A stretch of DNA of 64,000 nucleotides from Desulforamulus aeronauticus DSM 10349 (GTDB lineage: Bacteria; Bacillota; Desulfotomaculia; Desulfotomaculales; Desulfotomaculaceae). The DNA lies in assembly GCF_900142375.1 (NCBI RefSeq), contig NZ_FRAR01000004.1, forward strand, positions 62,001-126,000, given 5' to 3'. Every line of letters begins with the position of its first letter. The first letter of the stretch is position 1. Position numbers and translations under genes: made by a program. This document shows positions 27,074-36,031 of this stretch, piece by piece. The notes under the pieces are model-generated. The model saw only the letters and a list, made by a program, of their open reading frames with translations. It made no database searches and was not told where the DNA came from.

Positions 27074-29308
27074 TTAGGCCGACAAATTGCTTCTATTGAC
27101 TGTATCATATTTAGCCGCTGTTAAACCGTGATTTGTTTTCTCCCAATAAAAGGGCTTTAATACCAATTGAATCAAAGCTTTGTAGGCGGCAACACTCATT
27201 AACATCCAATAAAGAGGAGTCAGCAGTGCATACTTGATCAAGCCGTAGGAAAAAGGCTGTTTATTTTTTAACGAACAATCACGAATTACCCAATACATGC
27301 CTACTGCATTTGTATACATAAACATAAAATTGCCGAAAATTAACTGAAAACAAGCTAAATAATAAAGAATACCCGGGAACAGAGAGCTAATCCACCCTGC
27401 ATGAGTCAGATACCAAAAGACCAGTAAGAACCAGAATATCGGATTCAATAAAGGTAGCAGGGGTGTGCCTAGAACCATCGCCTGATAGCCGATAAAACCT
27501 TTAAAACCGCAAATCCTGTATAATTGGACAGGATGGCGCATATGCACAAGCCAAGTCTGCATGTATCCTTTAATCCAGCGTGATCTCTGTCTCAACCAAT
27601 TCGATACATCTGAATTGGCTTCCTCCCAGGTCCGAGAATCGACAATCGCCGTGTGGTAGCCCTTTTTAAAAAGTCTGATCCCTAAATCAGCATCTTCTGT
27701 GACATTGAAGGGATCCCAGGCTCCTACTTCCCGCAGAAAGTCAATTTTAAAATGATTGGAGGTGCCACCCAGCGGAATCGGCGTTTTGGTTTGCATGATG
27801 CCTACCAGCAACATTTCAAACCACATACTGTATTCCTGAGTAAAAAAGCGGGTCAGCAGATTTTGATTGCTGTTAAAATAATTCAGTTTGCATTGAATGC
27901 ACACATAGCTGGATGGTAATTGCTTAAAAGCAAGATAGACTTTTTTCAGTTGATCCGGTTCAGGTCGGTCTTCGGCATCATAGATAACTACATATCTGCC
28001 CTTGGCCCGGATCAAGCCGTAATTACAGGCCTTCGGCTTTGTTTTAGGCTGAGAAGAAGGAACGATAATCGGCGTAAAATAGTGAGGCAAATTCATGCTC
28101 ATGACTGTCTCAATGGTCTCCTTATCGTCTTCTTCAAGCAGGATACATACATCTAACTTATATTGCGGATAGTCCAAGGCCTGGATGTTGTGAATAAGCT
28201 GCTTAATTACCTCTTTTTCCTTATAAACAGGAACCAGAATCGTGTAAACGGGCAGTTTGGTTTCATCAATTGCTGCAATCTCTTCCGGTGTAAAATGGAG
28301 TTGAGCATCTTTATAGGAACCTTTATAGACAATATAAAGCTTTAAAATTGTCATGATAGCATACAGTCCCTGAACCAGGATATTGCCAACAAACAAAGCA
28401 GCCCGGTAATTGGCAATAAGGACAATTAAAAAAGCTATACAGGCTGCAATCAAGGCCACGCGTTGTCCTTTGGAAAAGGTGACGATGGCAGAGTTTTCCG
28501 GCTGTTCCTCATACAGTTTGAACACACTATCTTCTGACAACCTATGACCATATACCATCTCCCACAGGTTTTCAATCTCAATCATCGTAGCCAATACCTG
28601 CTCCACCGGTTTATCAAGATAGCTGCCAATTACCCGGATACTCTCCTCGGGCAATATTTCCCCTACGGCAAGGATATAAGAGTCCGGTCGGCTATTAATC
28701 AGGATAGCGTTATATTGAAGCGCGATCTCATAAGGGATCTTTTTCGCCATTTGTCGATTATAGTTATTACCAACCCGGCCCAAATTATTTTGCGTGGCTA
28801 AATAGCGGTAGAGAGTTTCGGGTGTTACATGTTTAAGAAATAATAGAACATCGCCAATTCTTCCCCCGCTCTTTTTCTGCATGGCTATTGCTTCCCCAAG
28901 CTGCTCTTCTGTAATTTCTTTGTTCTGAACCAGCATTTGTCCTAAAGGCAGCTTAGGTCTAGCATAAGTTGCTAAAAAGTCCTCCAATTTCTGTTTGCTG
29001 ATATGGTTCAACAAGATCAAAATATCGCCTAAACGGCCACCGTTTTGTTCCTGATAGGCCATAGCCATTTTCAACTGGGCGGGAGTAATCAATTTAGACT
29101 GGATTAACCGCTCCCCTAATCTAGAGAATTGACTGGTTGTAATAAAATCCGTTAAATCCTGGGAAGATATAAAACCTTGACCAACCAGTATAGTACCGAT
29201 TAAATCTCCTGTTTCTCTTTGAATATTCAGAGCAATATGAAGTTGTTCATCTGTTATATATCCCTGACGGAGCAGATTTTCTCCTAATCGATTGCTCTTT
29301 TCTGCCAT
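27074..29308 (-). CDS. Processive GT2 polysaccharide synthase with three N-terminal MshEN domains
   Basis: Residues 7-59, 63-115 and 121-173 are three tandem MshEN domains. Each is two copies of the 24-residue motif (R/x)LGxxLxxxGxIxxxxLxxALxxQ spaced by five residues (starts at 7/36, 63/92, 121/150). MshEN is known from MshE and related ATPases as a c-di-GMP-binding fold. The first motif (RLGENLLRQGYITDEQ) is the closest to consensus; later ones have lost some glycines. A linker region like the rest of a GspE N-terminal domain follows, then two membrane helices (about 285-335) and a GT2 catalytic domain with ILVPVYKE, DAED, TED (VTEDADLG) and QRSRW, the full signature of processive synthases. 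Further helices close the protein. There is no C-terminal PilZ domain. ATG follows GAGGAG. Confidence 0.88.
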   Translation of the reverse strand: MAEKSNRLGENLLRQGYITDEQLHIALNIQRETGDLIGTILVGQGFISSQDLTDFITTSQFSRLGERLIQSKLITPAQLKMAMAYQEQNGGRLGDILILLNHISKQKLEDFLATYARPKLPLGQMLVQNKEITEEQLGEAIAMQKKSGGRIGDVLLFLKHVTPETLYRYLATQNNLGRVGNNYNRQMAKKIPYEIALQYNAILINSRPDSYILAVGEILPEESIRVIGSYLDKPVEQVLATMIEIENLWEMVYGHRLSEDSVFKLYEEQPENSAIVTFSKGQRVALIAACIAFLIVLIANYRAALFVGNILVQGLYAIMTILKLYIVYKGSYKDAQLHFTPEEIAAIDETKLPVYTILVPVYKEKEVIKQLIHNIQALDYPQYKLDVCILLEEDDKETIETVMSMNLPHYFTPIIVPSSQPKTKPKACNYGLIRAKGRYVVIYDAEDRPEPDQLKKVYLAFKQLPSSYVCIQCKLNYFNSNQNLLTRFFTQEYSMWFEMLLVGIMQTKTPIPLGGTSNHFKIDFLREVGAWDPFNVTEDADLGIRLFKKGYHTAIVDSRTWEEANSDVSNWLRQRSRWIKGYMQTWLVHMRHPVQLYRICGFKGFIGYQAMVLGTPLLPLLNPIFWFLLVFWYLTHAGWISSLFPGILYYLACFQLIFGNFMFMYTNAVGMYWVIRDCSLKNKQPFSYGLIKYALLTPLYWMLMSVAAYKALIQLVLKPFYWEKTNHGLTAAKYDTVNRSNLSA

Positions 29309-29336
29309 TTTTATCTCCTCGTCAATTAGTCAAATA

Positions 29337-30896
29337 TTAGTAAATGACCCGGAACAGTTTGAATCCTTCAAAGGTTACCTCTTGTTCACACCATTCCTCT
29401 CGGCCTGCATACAAATTCGGATACCAGGTATTAAGGGCATCCAGTTTTCCCGTCCCTTCATTAGGGTTGGGTACCAAAAGATAGGTGATTCCCAATTTAT
29501 GTGGATTCTCCAAACTCTCATAAAAATCAGGGCTGGCGGTTACCACCATATTGGACATATTATCTATATTAACGAGAATCTCCCCTGTAACAAAAGAGTC
29601 CATCAATACTCTTTCCTCCTGAAGGTTTTCATTGATATACTCGGCAATCCGCCTGCTTTCCGTCGTTCCCATGGAGCTATGCTCCTCCGGGGATTTTTGA
29701 AGATTTCCAAGCGTACTTAATGTTAATCCACACGATACCAGCAATGATATTACTAAAATGCCCTGCAGTAGTAACTTTCGGATATAAGCTTCTTGGTTGA
29801 TTTGGGCAATTTCATAAGGAAGCCACGCCACCGTAATGGGCAATACATAGGAAAAGAAGCGCAACCAGCCATAAGAAGAACCACTGAGGAGCATTAAATA
29901 GTGAAAGAGAATAACTGCCAACACCATGATTAGTAAAACAAAAAAATCATGTTTGAATAACTTTCCCCTTATAATTCGGACAATAACAATTCCTGCAAAC
30001 ACCGGGATGAAAGGAGTACTTTTCTCCCATACCACATTTCTGAATAATTCCCAGGGAGTCTCGGTAACCCCGCTGGTTAGACTTAGATAGGCAGAATTAG
30101 AATACGCCGAATTAAGAAAATAAAGTGGATTACCGGAAATTACCCAGTTGAACATGATCCATAGGAAAACAGCAAACAAAAGCGGTGTGTAGAGTATAAT
30201 AGCGGTTCCTTCTGCATAATAATAAGTCTCCTTGAGTTGCCCTTGGGGAGCAAAGTCTTTAACGGCAGGACCGAAAAAGATAATGATGAGCACACCCAAG
30301 CCTATGGCAGCGGCAAAGGGAATGGCTTCATAACGGCAAAAGAAAGCTAATGCCAAGGCAAAAGCTATCCTCATAATATAGTGGGCAGCCCCTTCTTTCA
30401 TCCACAACACCAGGCAGGAGACAGCATAAATCATGAAAAAGAACGTGAGCCCTTCGCTCATACCATTAAACCCATAAAAAAAGATAAAGGGATTAATTGC
30501 GTATAGACTAATAATAATAAATGTTAATTTTAGAGAAATGTTCAATCTTAAAAAGGTTTTGAATAAAACAACCACACTGCCCGCAGCAAATAAAGAGCTG
30601 ATAATAGATGCTGCTATGCCCTGCGTCACCAAGGGCTTCCATATCTGAGAAAAAGCTACAAAAGGCAATTGTAGCATACTGGGCAAGGGATTCCACACTA
30701 AACCAATTGAAGCAAAGCGGGGTGGTTCTACAAAAAATACATAAAAAGCATTCGCTGTCCTGGCAAAGGCATCCTGCATTTTTGCATCCAAAAAATAACC
30801 ATAATAAATCCCAGCAGCCAGTTCTATGGTGAAAACAACCATAAAGAGAATGGTTATTGTTTTTCTGCCGGGAATAAAGTTATGATAGTTTGTCAA
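29337..30896 (-). CDS. GT-C-like multi-pass membrane glycosyltransferase, copy 1
   Basis: This protein has about a dozen hydrophobic helices, a first external loop with acidic residues (YFLDAKMQDAFARTANA) as in the GT-C fold, and a soluble C-terminal domain of about 110 residues. The organisation suggests a transferase using polyprenyl-phosphate sugars outside the membrane; no family is certain. The start is placed at TTG 30896, seven bases after AGGAG; the frame extends 11 codons further to a GTG (30929) with a poor ribosome site. It is more than 90% identical by eye to the gene at 31445 and lies 28 bases before the MshEN glycosyltransferase, in the same operon. The DPM1-GtrA product would be a natural donor. 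Confidence 0.75.
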   Translation of the reverse strand: MTNYHNFIPGRKTITILFMVVFTIELAAGIYYGYFLDAKMQDAFARTANAFYVFFVEPPRFASIGLVWNPLPSMLQLPFVAFSQIWKPLVTQGIAASIISSLFAAGSVVVLFKTFLRLNISLKLTFIIISLYAINPFIFFYGFNGMSEGLTFFFMIYAVSCLVLWMKEGAAHYIMRIAFALALAFFCRYEAIPFAAAIGLGVLIIIFFGPAVKDFAPQGQLKETYYYAEGTAIILYTPLLFAVFLWIMFNWVISGNPLYFLNSAYSNSAYLSLTSGVTETPWELFRNVVWEKSTPFIPVFAGIVIVRIIRGKLFKHDFFVLLIMVLAVILFHYLMLLSGSSYGWLRFFSYVLPITVAWLPYEIAQINQEAYIRKLLLQGILVISLLVSCGLTLSTLGNLQKSPEEHSSMGTTESRRIAEYINENLQEERVLMDSFVTGEILVNIDNMSNMVVTASPDFYESLENPHKLGITYLLVPNPNEGTGKLDALNTWYPNLYAGREEWCEQEVTFEGFKLFRVIY

Positions 30897-31372
30897 AAGA
30901 TCACTCCTACGAGGATATCGTTTCTGCACTCACCAAAATTACTCTGAAACAATAATCAATGAGTTTTAGTGACTCGGCATATTCAAGAATCTATAAAACT
31001 AGAATCTCTTTGGTCTTATTAGCCATTAGAATTTGCATATCAGCATTATTCTGTCACTCATCCTTACCATAGGAAATGACAATTCCATTCTTTATATAAG
31101 TAATTTTACAAAAAAATTAAGTATGCTACAACAGCGCAACAAAAATGTAATATAACTGTAACAAGATAGTATAAAACTTCCTCTGTACAGTAGTTTAATT
31201 TACTTAAAAAAATAACGCCATAATCTTAGCAAAATATTTTCTTAAAAATTCTCACATACAAGTCTAACGTAAGGACAAAATACCTTTTTATCCTTACAAT
31301 TTCCTGGTGATTTTTCCCTGAACCTTGTTTTACAGACAGGTTTCGAACTATCTGCTAAATGCAGGTTCTCTA
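30897..31372 (-). other. Conserved leader of GT-C copy 1
   Basis: This 476-base non-coding stretch is the upstream region of copy 1 and closely matches 33005-33425 upstream of copy 2. Two long blocks are nearly unchanged, split by a divergent, length-variable segment (about 31130-31210). A hairpin GTAAGGA/TCCTTAC (about 31272-31302) is kept in both. The conservation may only reflect recent duplication. I see no recognised riboswitch. Confidence 0.5.
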
Positions 31373-31417
31373 CTATGACCACAGATTTTCTCCTAACCTA
31401 TTGCTCTTTTCTGCCAT
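31373..31417 (-). pseudogene. 14-codon relic of the MshEN glycosyltransferase start
   Basis: ATG at 31417 with GAGGAG upstream begins MAEKSNRLGENL, identical to the first 12 residues of the intact gene at 29308, then changes to WS and a stop. It marks the edge of the second unit of the tandem duplication. Confidence 0.88.
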
Positions 31418-31444
31418 GTTTATCTCCTCGTCAATAGTCAAATA

Positions 31445-33004
31445 TTAGTAAATTACCCGGAATAGTTTGAATCCTTCAAAGGTTACCTCTTGTTCACACC
31501 ATTCCTCTCGGCCTGCATACAAATTCGGATACCGGGCATTAAGGGCATCCAGGCTTCCCGCTCCTTCTTCAGGGTTAGGTACCAAAAGATAGGTGATTCC
31601 CAATTTATGCGGCTTCTCCAAACTCTCATAAAAATCAGGGCTGGCGGTTACCACTATATTGGACATATTATCTATATTAACAAGAATCTCCCCTGTTCTA
31701 AGAGAGTCCATCAATACTTTTTCTTCTTGAAGATTTTCATTGATATACTCGGCAATCCGCCTGCTTTCCGTCGTTTCCATAGAGATATGCTCTTCCACCG
31801 ATTTTTGAGGATTTTCTAAAGTGCTTAACGTTAAGCCCCACGATACCAACAATGACATCACCAAAATGCCCTGTAATATTAATTTTCTGGTAGGCACTTC
31901 CTGGTTGGTCTGGGTAATTTCATAAGGAAGCCACGCCACTGTAATGGGCAATACATAGGAAAAGAAGCGCAGCCAGCCATAAGAAGAACCACTGAGGAGC
32001 ATTAAATAGTGAAAGAGAATAACTGCCAACACCATGATCAGCAAGACAAAAAAATCATGCTTGAATAAATTTCTCCTTATGCTGCGGACAATAACAAGTC
32101 CTGCAAACCCTGGGATGAAAGGAGCACTTTTCTCCCATACCACATTTCTGAATAATTCCCAAGGAGTCTCGACACCTCCGTTGAGTAAACTTGCATAGGC
32201 GGAATTAGAATAAGCCGAATTAAGAAAATAAAGTGGATTGCCGGAAATTAACCAGTTGAACATGACCCATAGGAAAACAGCAAACAATAGCGGTGTGTAG
32301 AGTACAATAGCGGTGCCTTCTGCATAATAATAGGTCTCCTTGAGTTGCCCTTGGGGAGCAAAGGCTTTAACGGCAGGGCCGAAAAAGATAATGATAAGCA
32401 CGCCCACCCCTATGGCAGCGGCAAAGGGAATAGCTTCATAACGGCAAAAGAAAGCTAATGCCAAGGCAAAAGCTATCCTCATAATATAGTGGGCAGCACC
32501 TTCTTTCATCCACAACACCAGGCAGGAGACAGCATAAATCATGAAAAAGAACGTGAGCCCTTCGCTCATACCATTAAACCCATAAAAAAAGATAAAAGGG
32601 TTCGTTGCGTATAGACTAATAATAATGAATGTTAATTTTAGAGAAATGTTCAATTTTAAAAAGGTTTTGAATAAAACGACCACGCTAGCTGCGGCAAATA
32701 AAGAGCTGATAATAGCTGCTGCTATGCCATGCGTTACTAAGGGCTTCCAGATCTGAGAAAAAGCTACTAAAGGCAATTGTAGCATACTGGGTAAAGGATT
32801 CCATACTAAACCAACTGAGGCAAAGCGGGGTGGTTCTACAAAAAATACATAATATGCATTTGCTGTCCTGGCAAAGGCATCCCCCATTTTTGTATCCAAA
32901 AAATAACCATAATAAATCCCAGCAGCCAGTTCCATACTGAAAATAACCATAAAGAGAATGGTTACTGTTTTTCTGCCGGGAGTAAAGTTATGATAGTTTG
33001 TCAA
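31445..33004 (-). CDS. GT-C-like multi-pass membrane glycosyltransferase, copy 2
   Basis: This is a tandem duplicate of the gene at 29337, of equal length, with differences concentrated in a few loops and in the C-terminal soluble domain. The membrane helices and the acidic first loop (YFLDTKMGDAFARTANA) are kept, and there is no frameshift, so both copies look functional. The start is TTG 33004 behind AGGAG, with the same longer GTG alternative (33037). It is the first gene of the exopolysaccharide run. Its downstream flank carries the relic of the glycosyltransferase start. Divergence may mean different acceptors or donors, or just drift. Confidence 0.75.
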   Translation of the reverse strand: MTNYHNFTPGRKTVTILFMVIFSMELAAGIYYGYFLDTKMGDAFARTANAYYVFFVEPPRFASVGLVWNPLPSMLQLPLVAFSQIWKPLVTHGIAAAIISSLFAAASVVVLFKTFLKLNISLKLTFIIISLYATNPFIFFYGFNGMSEGLTFFFMIYAVSCLVLWMKEGAAHYIMRIAFALALAFFCRYEAIPFAAAIGVGVLIIIFFGPAVKAFAPQGQLKETYYYAEGTAIVLYTPLLFAVFLWVMFNWLISGNPLYFLNSAYSNSAYASLLNGGVETPWELFRNVVWEKSAPFIPGFAGLVIVRSIRRNLFKHDFFVLLIMVLAVILFHYLMLLSGSSYGWLRFFSYVLPITVAWLPYEITQTNQEVPTRKLILQGILVMSLLVSWGLTLSTLENPQKSVEEHISMETTESRRIAEYINENLQEEKVLMDSLRTGEILVNIDNMSNIVVTASPDFYESLEKPHKLGITYLLVPNPEEGAGSLDALNARYPNLYAGREEWCEQEVTFEGFKLFRVIY

Positions 33005-33492
33005 AAGATCACTCCTACGAGGATGACGTTTCTGCACTCACCAAAATTACTCTGAAACAATAACCAATGAGCTTTAGTGACTTGGCATACTCAAGAATCT
33101 ATAAAACTAGAATCTCTTTGGTCTTATTAGCTAGTAGAATCTGCATATCAGTATTGATTATGTCAACTTATCCTTACCATAGGAATGTCAATTCCATTCT
33201 TTATATAAGTAATTTTACAAAAAAATTAAGTATGCTACAAATTAAAAATTAAATTTGGTTTTAACGCCAAAATCTTAGTAAAATATTTTCTTAAAAATGC
33301 TCACATACTAAGTCTAACGTAAGGACAAAATATATTTTTATCCTTACACTTTCCTGGTGGTTTTCCCTGAACCTTGTTCCGTAGGCAGGTTTCGATGCAT
33401 ATGCCAAATGCAGGTTTCCCGCTATAATCAAAAACGGATGAAGCGGTAAACGAGTAATTTGGTAAAAAATTTTATTAAGGGAGGATTTTATC
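33005..33492. other. Leader of GT-C copy 2 and divergent promoter region
   Basis: This 488-base gap separates divergent GT-C copy 2 (minus) and the SASP-like gene (plus). Homology to the leader of copy 1 runs to about 33425; the remainder should hold the promoters of both genes. On the minus strand a weak sigma-A-like pair (TTTACC, TTATAG) lies at about 33423-33453. Confidence 0.4.
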
Positions 33493-33660
33493 ATGGGAAG
33501 AGATAAGGTAATGAACTGGCAAATGAAACACTTTGCAGCAAGGCAGCAAGGCGTTGAGGGTTTAATTGAAGGGGAGCATAGTGACTATGGTAATTTAACT
33601 TCCCGCCAATGCGGTAATTTTGTTAAAATCGCTTTAGAAAGAGCCAACCAACTTACCTAA
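33493..33660 (+). CDS. Alpha/beta SASP-like small spore protein
   Basis: This short gene was read by eye: ATG 33493, eight bases after GGGAGG, 55 codons, TAA at 33660. The C-terminal half, YGNLTSRQCGNFVKIALERA, resembles the second conserved motif of alpha/beta-type small acid-soluble spore proteins (TSRxxGxxGGxMVK), which coat DNA in the spore core, but without the GG pair. The N-terminal half (NWQMKHFAARQQGVEGLI) is compatible with a first DNA-binding helix. The assignment is tentative; expression in the forespore is inference. It is alone on its strand. Confidence 0.55.
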   Translation: MGRDKVMNWQMKHFAARQQGVEGLIEGEHSDYGNLTSRQCGNFVKIALERANQLT

Positions 33661-33661
33661 A

Positions 33662-33689
33662 TAAAAAAGCCCTCTAAAATAGAGAGCTT
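33662..33689 (-). terminator. Terminator of surE
   Basis: On the minus strand AAGCTCTCT-ATTTT-AGAGGGCTT (one mismatch) is followed by TTTTATTT, 11 bases after the surE stop. It also ends the divergent-facing SASP-like gene only weakly. Confidence 0.7.
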
Positions 33690-33699
33690 AAACAGAAAT

Positions 33700-34464
33700 C
33701 TATGAATGGGTCGGCAACCAGCCGGCCATTTTCTTTTGAAAATTATAATAGGTTAAATCCAAGTGCATGGGAGTGACGGAAATAAAGCCATCCCTAACAG
33801 CAGCTACATCCGTTTGCGGGTCATCTTCATCTAAATTATGAGGTTTTCCCACCATCCAAAAATATATATTTCCCCTGGGATCTACTCGCTTGTCAAAGCA
33901 CTCCACATATCTACGACGAGCTAAACGAGTAATCTTCACCCCTCGGCCATCGTACTGATTGGGTACATTGACATTTAATAAAACCCCTGGTTCCAGAGGG
34001 TTAGCCAGCACCAAGGGAACAAGCTCCTTCATAAAAGCTGCTGCTGCTTGGTAATCTAAGTCCTGCCAGTCGGCTAAGGAGACAGCGATGGCTGGTACAT
34101 GATTGATTACTGCCTCCACTGCTGCAGAAACCGTGCCGGAGTATAATACATCGCTACCCAGATTAGGTCCCAAATTAATACCGGAGACCACTAAATCCGG
34201 CGGATTTTCCATTATGGCTTCTAACCCTAATTTGACACAATCTGCTGGTGTACCGTCCACTTTCCATCCTTTGGTCTTATCCGATTTAAAAGGATGAACC
34301 TTGGCACGCAGGGGACGGGTTACCGTTATGCCGTGTCCACAGGCACTTCTTTCGCGATCCGGAGCTACTACATATACTTCGTCGGCAATTTCCTCCATGG
34401 CCTTTCTTAATTCCCCGATACCATCGGCATAGATACCGTCGTCATTGGAAATAAGTATCCGCAT
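33700..34464 (-). CDS. surE: 5'/3'-nucleotidase SurE
   Basis: This metal-dependent phosphatase removes phosphate from nucleoside monophosphates. The N-terminal metal site ILISNDDG with the Asp-Asp pair, the RSACGHGIT loop and SGINLGPNLGSDVLYSGTV (metal and phosphate site) are all present. At 254 residues it is of normal length. The ATG follows GGAGG. It is the last gene of the minus-strand run that starts at queD; the gap to the ypmA-like gene is 38 bases, so co-transcription is likely but no functional link to queuosine is known. Confidence 0.94.
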   Translation of the reverse strand: MRILISNDDGIYADGIGELRKAMEEIADEVYVVAPDRERSACGHGITVTRPLRAKVHPFKSDKTKGWKVDGTPADCVKLGLEAIMENPPDLVVSGINLGPNLGSDVLYSGTVSAAVEAVINHVPAIAVSLADWQDLDYQAAAAFMKELVPLVLANPLEPGVLLNVNVPNQYDGRGVKITRLARRRYVECFDKRVDPRGNIYFWMVGKPHNLDEDDPQTDVAAVRDGFISVTPMHLDLTYYNFQKKMAGWLPTHS

Positions 34465-34502
34465 AGGGCCTCCTTAATCTCAATAAATATTGGTTGGCCA
34501 GC

Positions 34503-34685
34503 CTATGTTTCATATATTGAAATGGTCATTTTGCCATCTTTATCTTTGGTTAGGCCAAAAATTACATCTTTTTCTTTCAAGGTTCTGTTAAGATAATCCA
34601 CTACTTTATACATTTCTGGGTAGGGGGCAAAACTCTTTTGAGCAATTAACTCTAATTTACCCTCTTTCTTATGTTCCAAACTCAC
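34503..34685 (-). CDS. YpmA-like (DUF4264) small protein
   Basis: The 60 residues resemble Bacillus subtilis YpmA: a KVVDYLNRTLKEKDVIFGL core followed by a short beta strand and TISIYET. The function is unknown. GTG 34685 is preferred because GGAGGA lies seven bases upstream; the longer frame from 34700 would place the ribosome site inside the gene. It lies 18 bases after folE. Confidence 0.75.
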   Translation of the reverse strand: MSLEHKKEGKLELIAQKSFAPYPEMYKVVDYLNRTLKEKDVIFGLTKDKDGKMTISIYET

Positions 34686-34703
34686 AGATTTCTCCTCCAC
34701 TTT

Positions 34704-35279
34704 TTATAACTCGCCTTTGGTAATTAGTCTGAGTGCTTCTGCCCGAGAGGATTCATGCTTTTTAAAAATACCCCTCACCGCAGAAGTAACGGTTGTAGCC
34801 CCCGGTGATCTGACGCCTCGCATGGACATACATAGATGCTCCGCCTCAACCACGACCATCACACCATAGGGATTAAGCTTTTTCATAATGGCATCGGCAA
34901 TTTGCTTGGTTAACCTCTCCTGTAGTTGAGGACGACGGGCATAGCCGTTGACTAATCTGGCCAGTTTGGATAAACCCGTTACCTTGCCATTCCTCGGGAT
35001 GTAACAAACGTGGGCTTTGCCAATAAAGGGAATTAAATGATGTTCACACATACTAAACAGTCGGATATCCTTTACTAGCACCATTTCTTCGTGGTCTTCA
35101 GCAAAGATTTTGCCCAGATGTTCTTCCGGGTCCTCTTGTAATCCGGCAAAAATTTCCTGGTACATCTTAGCCACCCGGGCAGGTGTTTCCACTAACCCTT
35201 CGCGCTCAGGATCTTCACCAATAGCTTCTAAAATCATACGGACTGCTTGTTCGATCTTTGGTAGGTCAAAAATTGTCAT
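34704..35279 (-). CDS. folE: GTP cyclohydrolase I
   Basis: This enzyme converts GTP to 7,8-dihydroneopterin triphosphate, the first step shared by folate and preQ0/queuosine synthesis. Zinc ligands are visible in MCEHHLIPF (Cys and His) and HLCMSMRG (Cys). The C-terminal [15 protein letters not shown] is typical. It is 191 residues from ATG 35279 behind GAGGAG; a TTG directly before is less likely. Its place directly after queE and the queD-queC genes says it feeds the 7-deazaguanine pathway. Confidence 0.95.
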   Translation of the reverse strand: MTIFDLPKIEQAVRMILEAIGEDPEREGLVETPARVAKMYQEIFAGLQEDPEEHLGKIFAEDHEEMVLVKDIRLFSMCEHHLIPFIGKAHVCYIPRNGKVTGLSKLARLVNGYARRPQLQERLTKQIADAIMKKLNPYGVMVVVEAEHLCMSMRGVRSPGATTVTSAVRGIFKKHESSRAEALRLITKGEL

Positions 35280-35287
35280 CAACTCCT

Positions 35288-36031
35288 CTATAGCTGCCCC
35301 ATCATAAGATGTGTTTGTGGGATCACTCGTACGTTTGCTAAGTGGTCAAGGGCTATTTGTTGTAATTTTAGGATTTGATCAACAGCAGGGATTTGGCAAC
35401 CACCCTTTGGGGTAACCGGTTGTAACACCAACTCAATGCCTGAATCTACACGGCCAATAAGTTCCGCAGCTCTTTGGATTTCTTTGACAGCCGTCTCTGA
35501 TGTGATCACGATTTTTACATAAACCTTTCTTTGCGCAGCTACCTGCAAAAAACGATGATGCAGATCCCAGGGTGTTACGATACCCGTGGAACTCTGCAGT
35601 TTGATATCCATACTAACAATATCTATAGAATCAATAATATTGGCTAATTTCTCTGGCAAAGTGCCGTTAGTTTCCAGATAAATCCCCTGCCTTGTTCCTT
35701 TGATGAAGGGGATTAGCGTAGCTAAAAACTCTGTTTGCAATAAAGGTTCGCCACCGGTAAAGCTGATTGAATGATGCTCCGTTATTTTGTAGCGTTCTTT
35801 CAGAATGGCAGATAACGCTTCGGCACTCATTGGATTGGTATGGGTCGTAAAATCCCGTTGGCCGGGTGAATTCTCGATGGTAAAGACTTCGGGCTTTTCA
35901 TTGCTCGGGGTATCACAAAAGGCACAGGACCAGTTACACCCGGCAAAGCGTATAAAAATTTGTCGACATCCCACATAGGGTCCTTCTCCCTGTACTGAGG
36001 AGAAAATTTCCTGCAGGTAGGTCTGTGGCAT
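35288..36031 (-). CDS. queE: 7-carboxy-7-deazaguanine synthase QueE
   Basis: This radical SAM enzyme makes 7-carboxy-7-deazaguanine from 6-carboxytetrahydropterin. The cluster motif GCNWSCAFC fits CxxxCxxC, with the family N terminus [16 protein letters not shown] and the SAM-binding FTGGEPLLQ. At 247 residues it is of usual length. ATG 36031 overlaps the DUF366 stop codon by one base (TAATG), so translation is probably coupled. Confidence 0.94.
   Translation of the reverse strand: MPQTYLQEIFSSVQGEGPYVGCRQIFIRFAGCNWSCAFCDTPSNEKPEVFTIENSPGQRDFTTHTNPMSAEALSAILKERYKITEHHSISFTGGEPLLQTEFLATLIPFIKGTRQGIYLETNGTLPEKLANIIDSIDIVSMDIKLQSSTGIVTPWDLHHRFLQVAAQRKVYVKIVITSETAVKEIQRAAELIGRVDSGIELVLQPVTPKGGCQIPAVDQILKLQQIALDHLANVRVIPQTHLMMGQL

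Noticed and set aside
30930-31372. c-di-GMP (GEMM) riboswitch in the GT-C leader
   Set aside because: CAGGGAAAACC on the minus strand recalls part of GEMM, but the second half (GGACGCAAAGCC, tetraloop receptor) is missing in both leaders.
33291-33494. 67-codon minus-strand ORF upstream of GT-C copy 2
   Set aside because: It lies in the duplicated leader, has no ribosome site, and the matching frame is not kept in the leader of copy 1.
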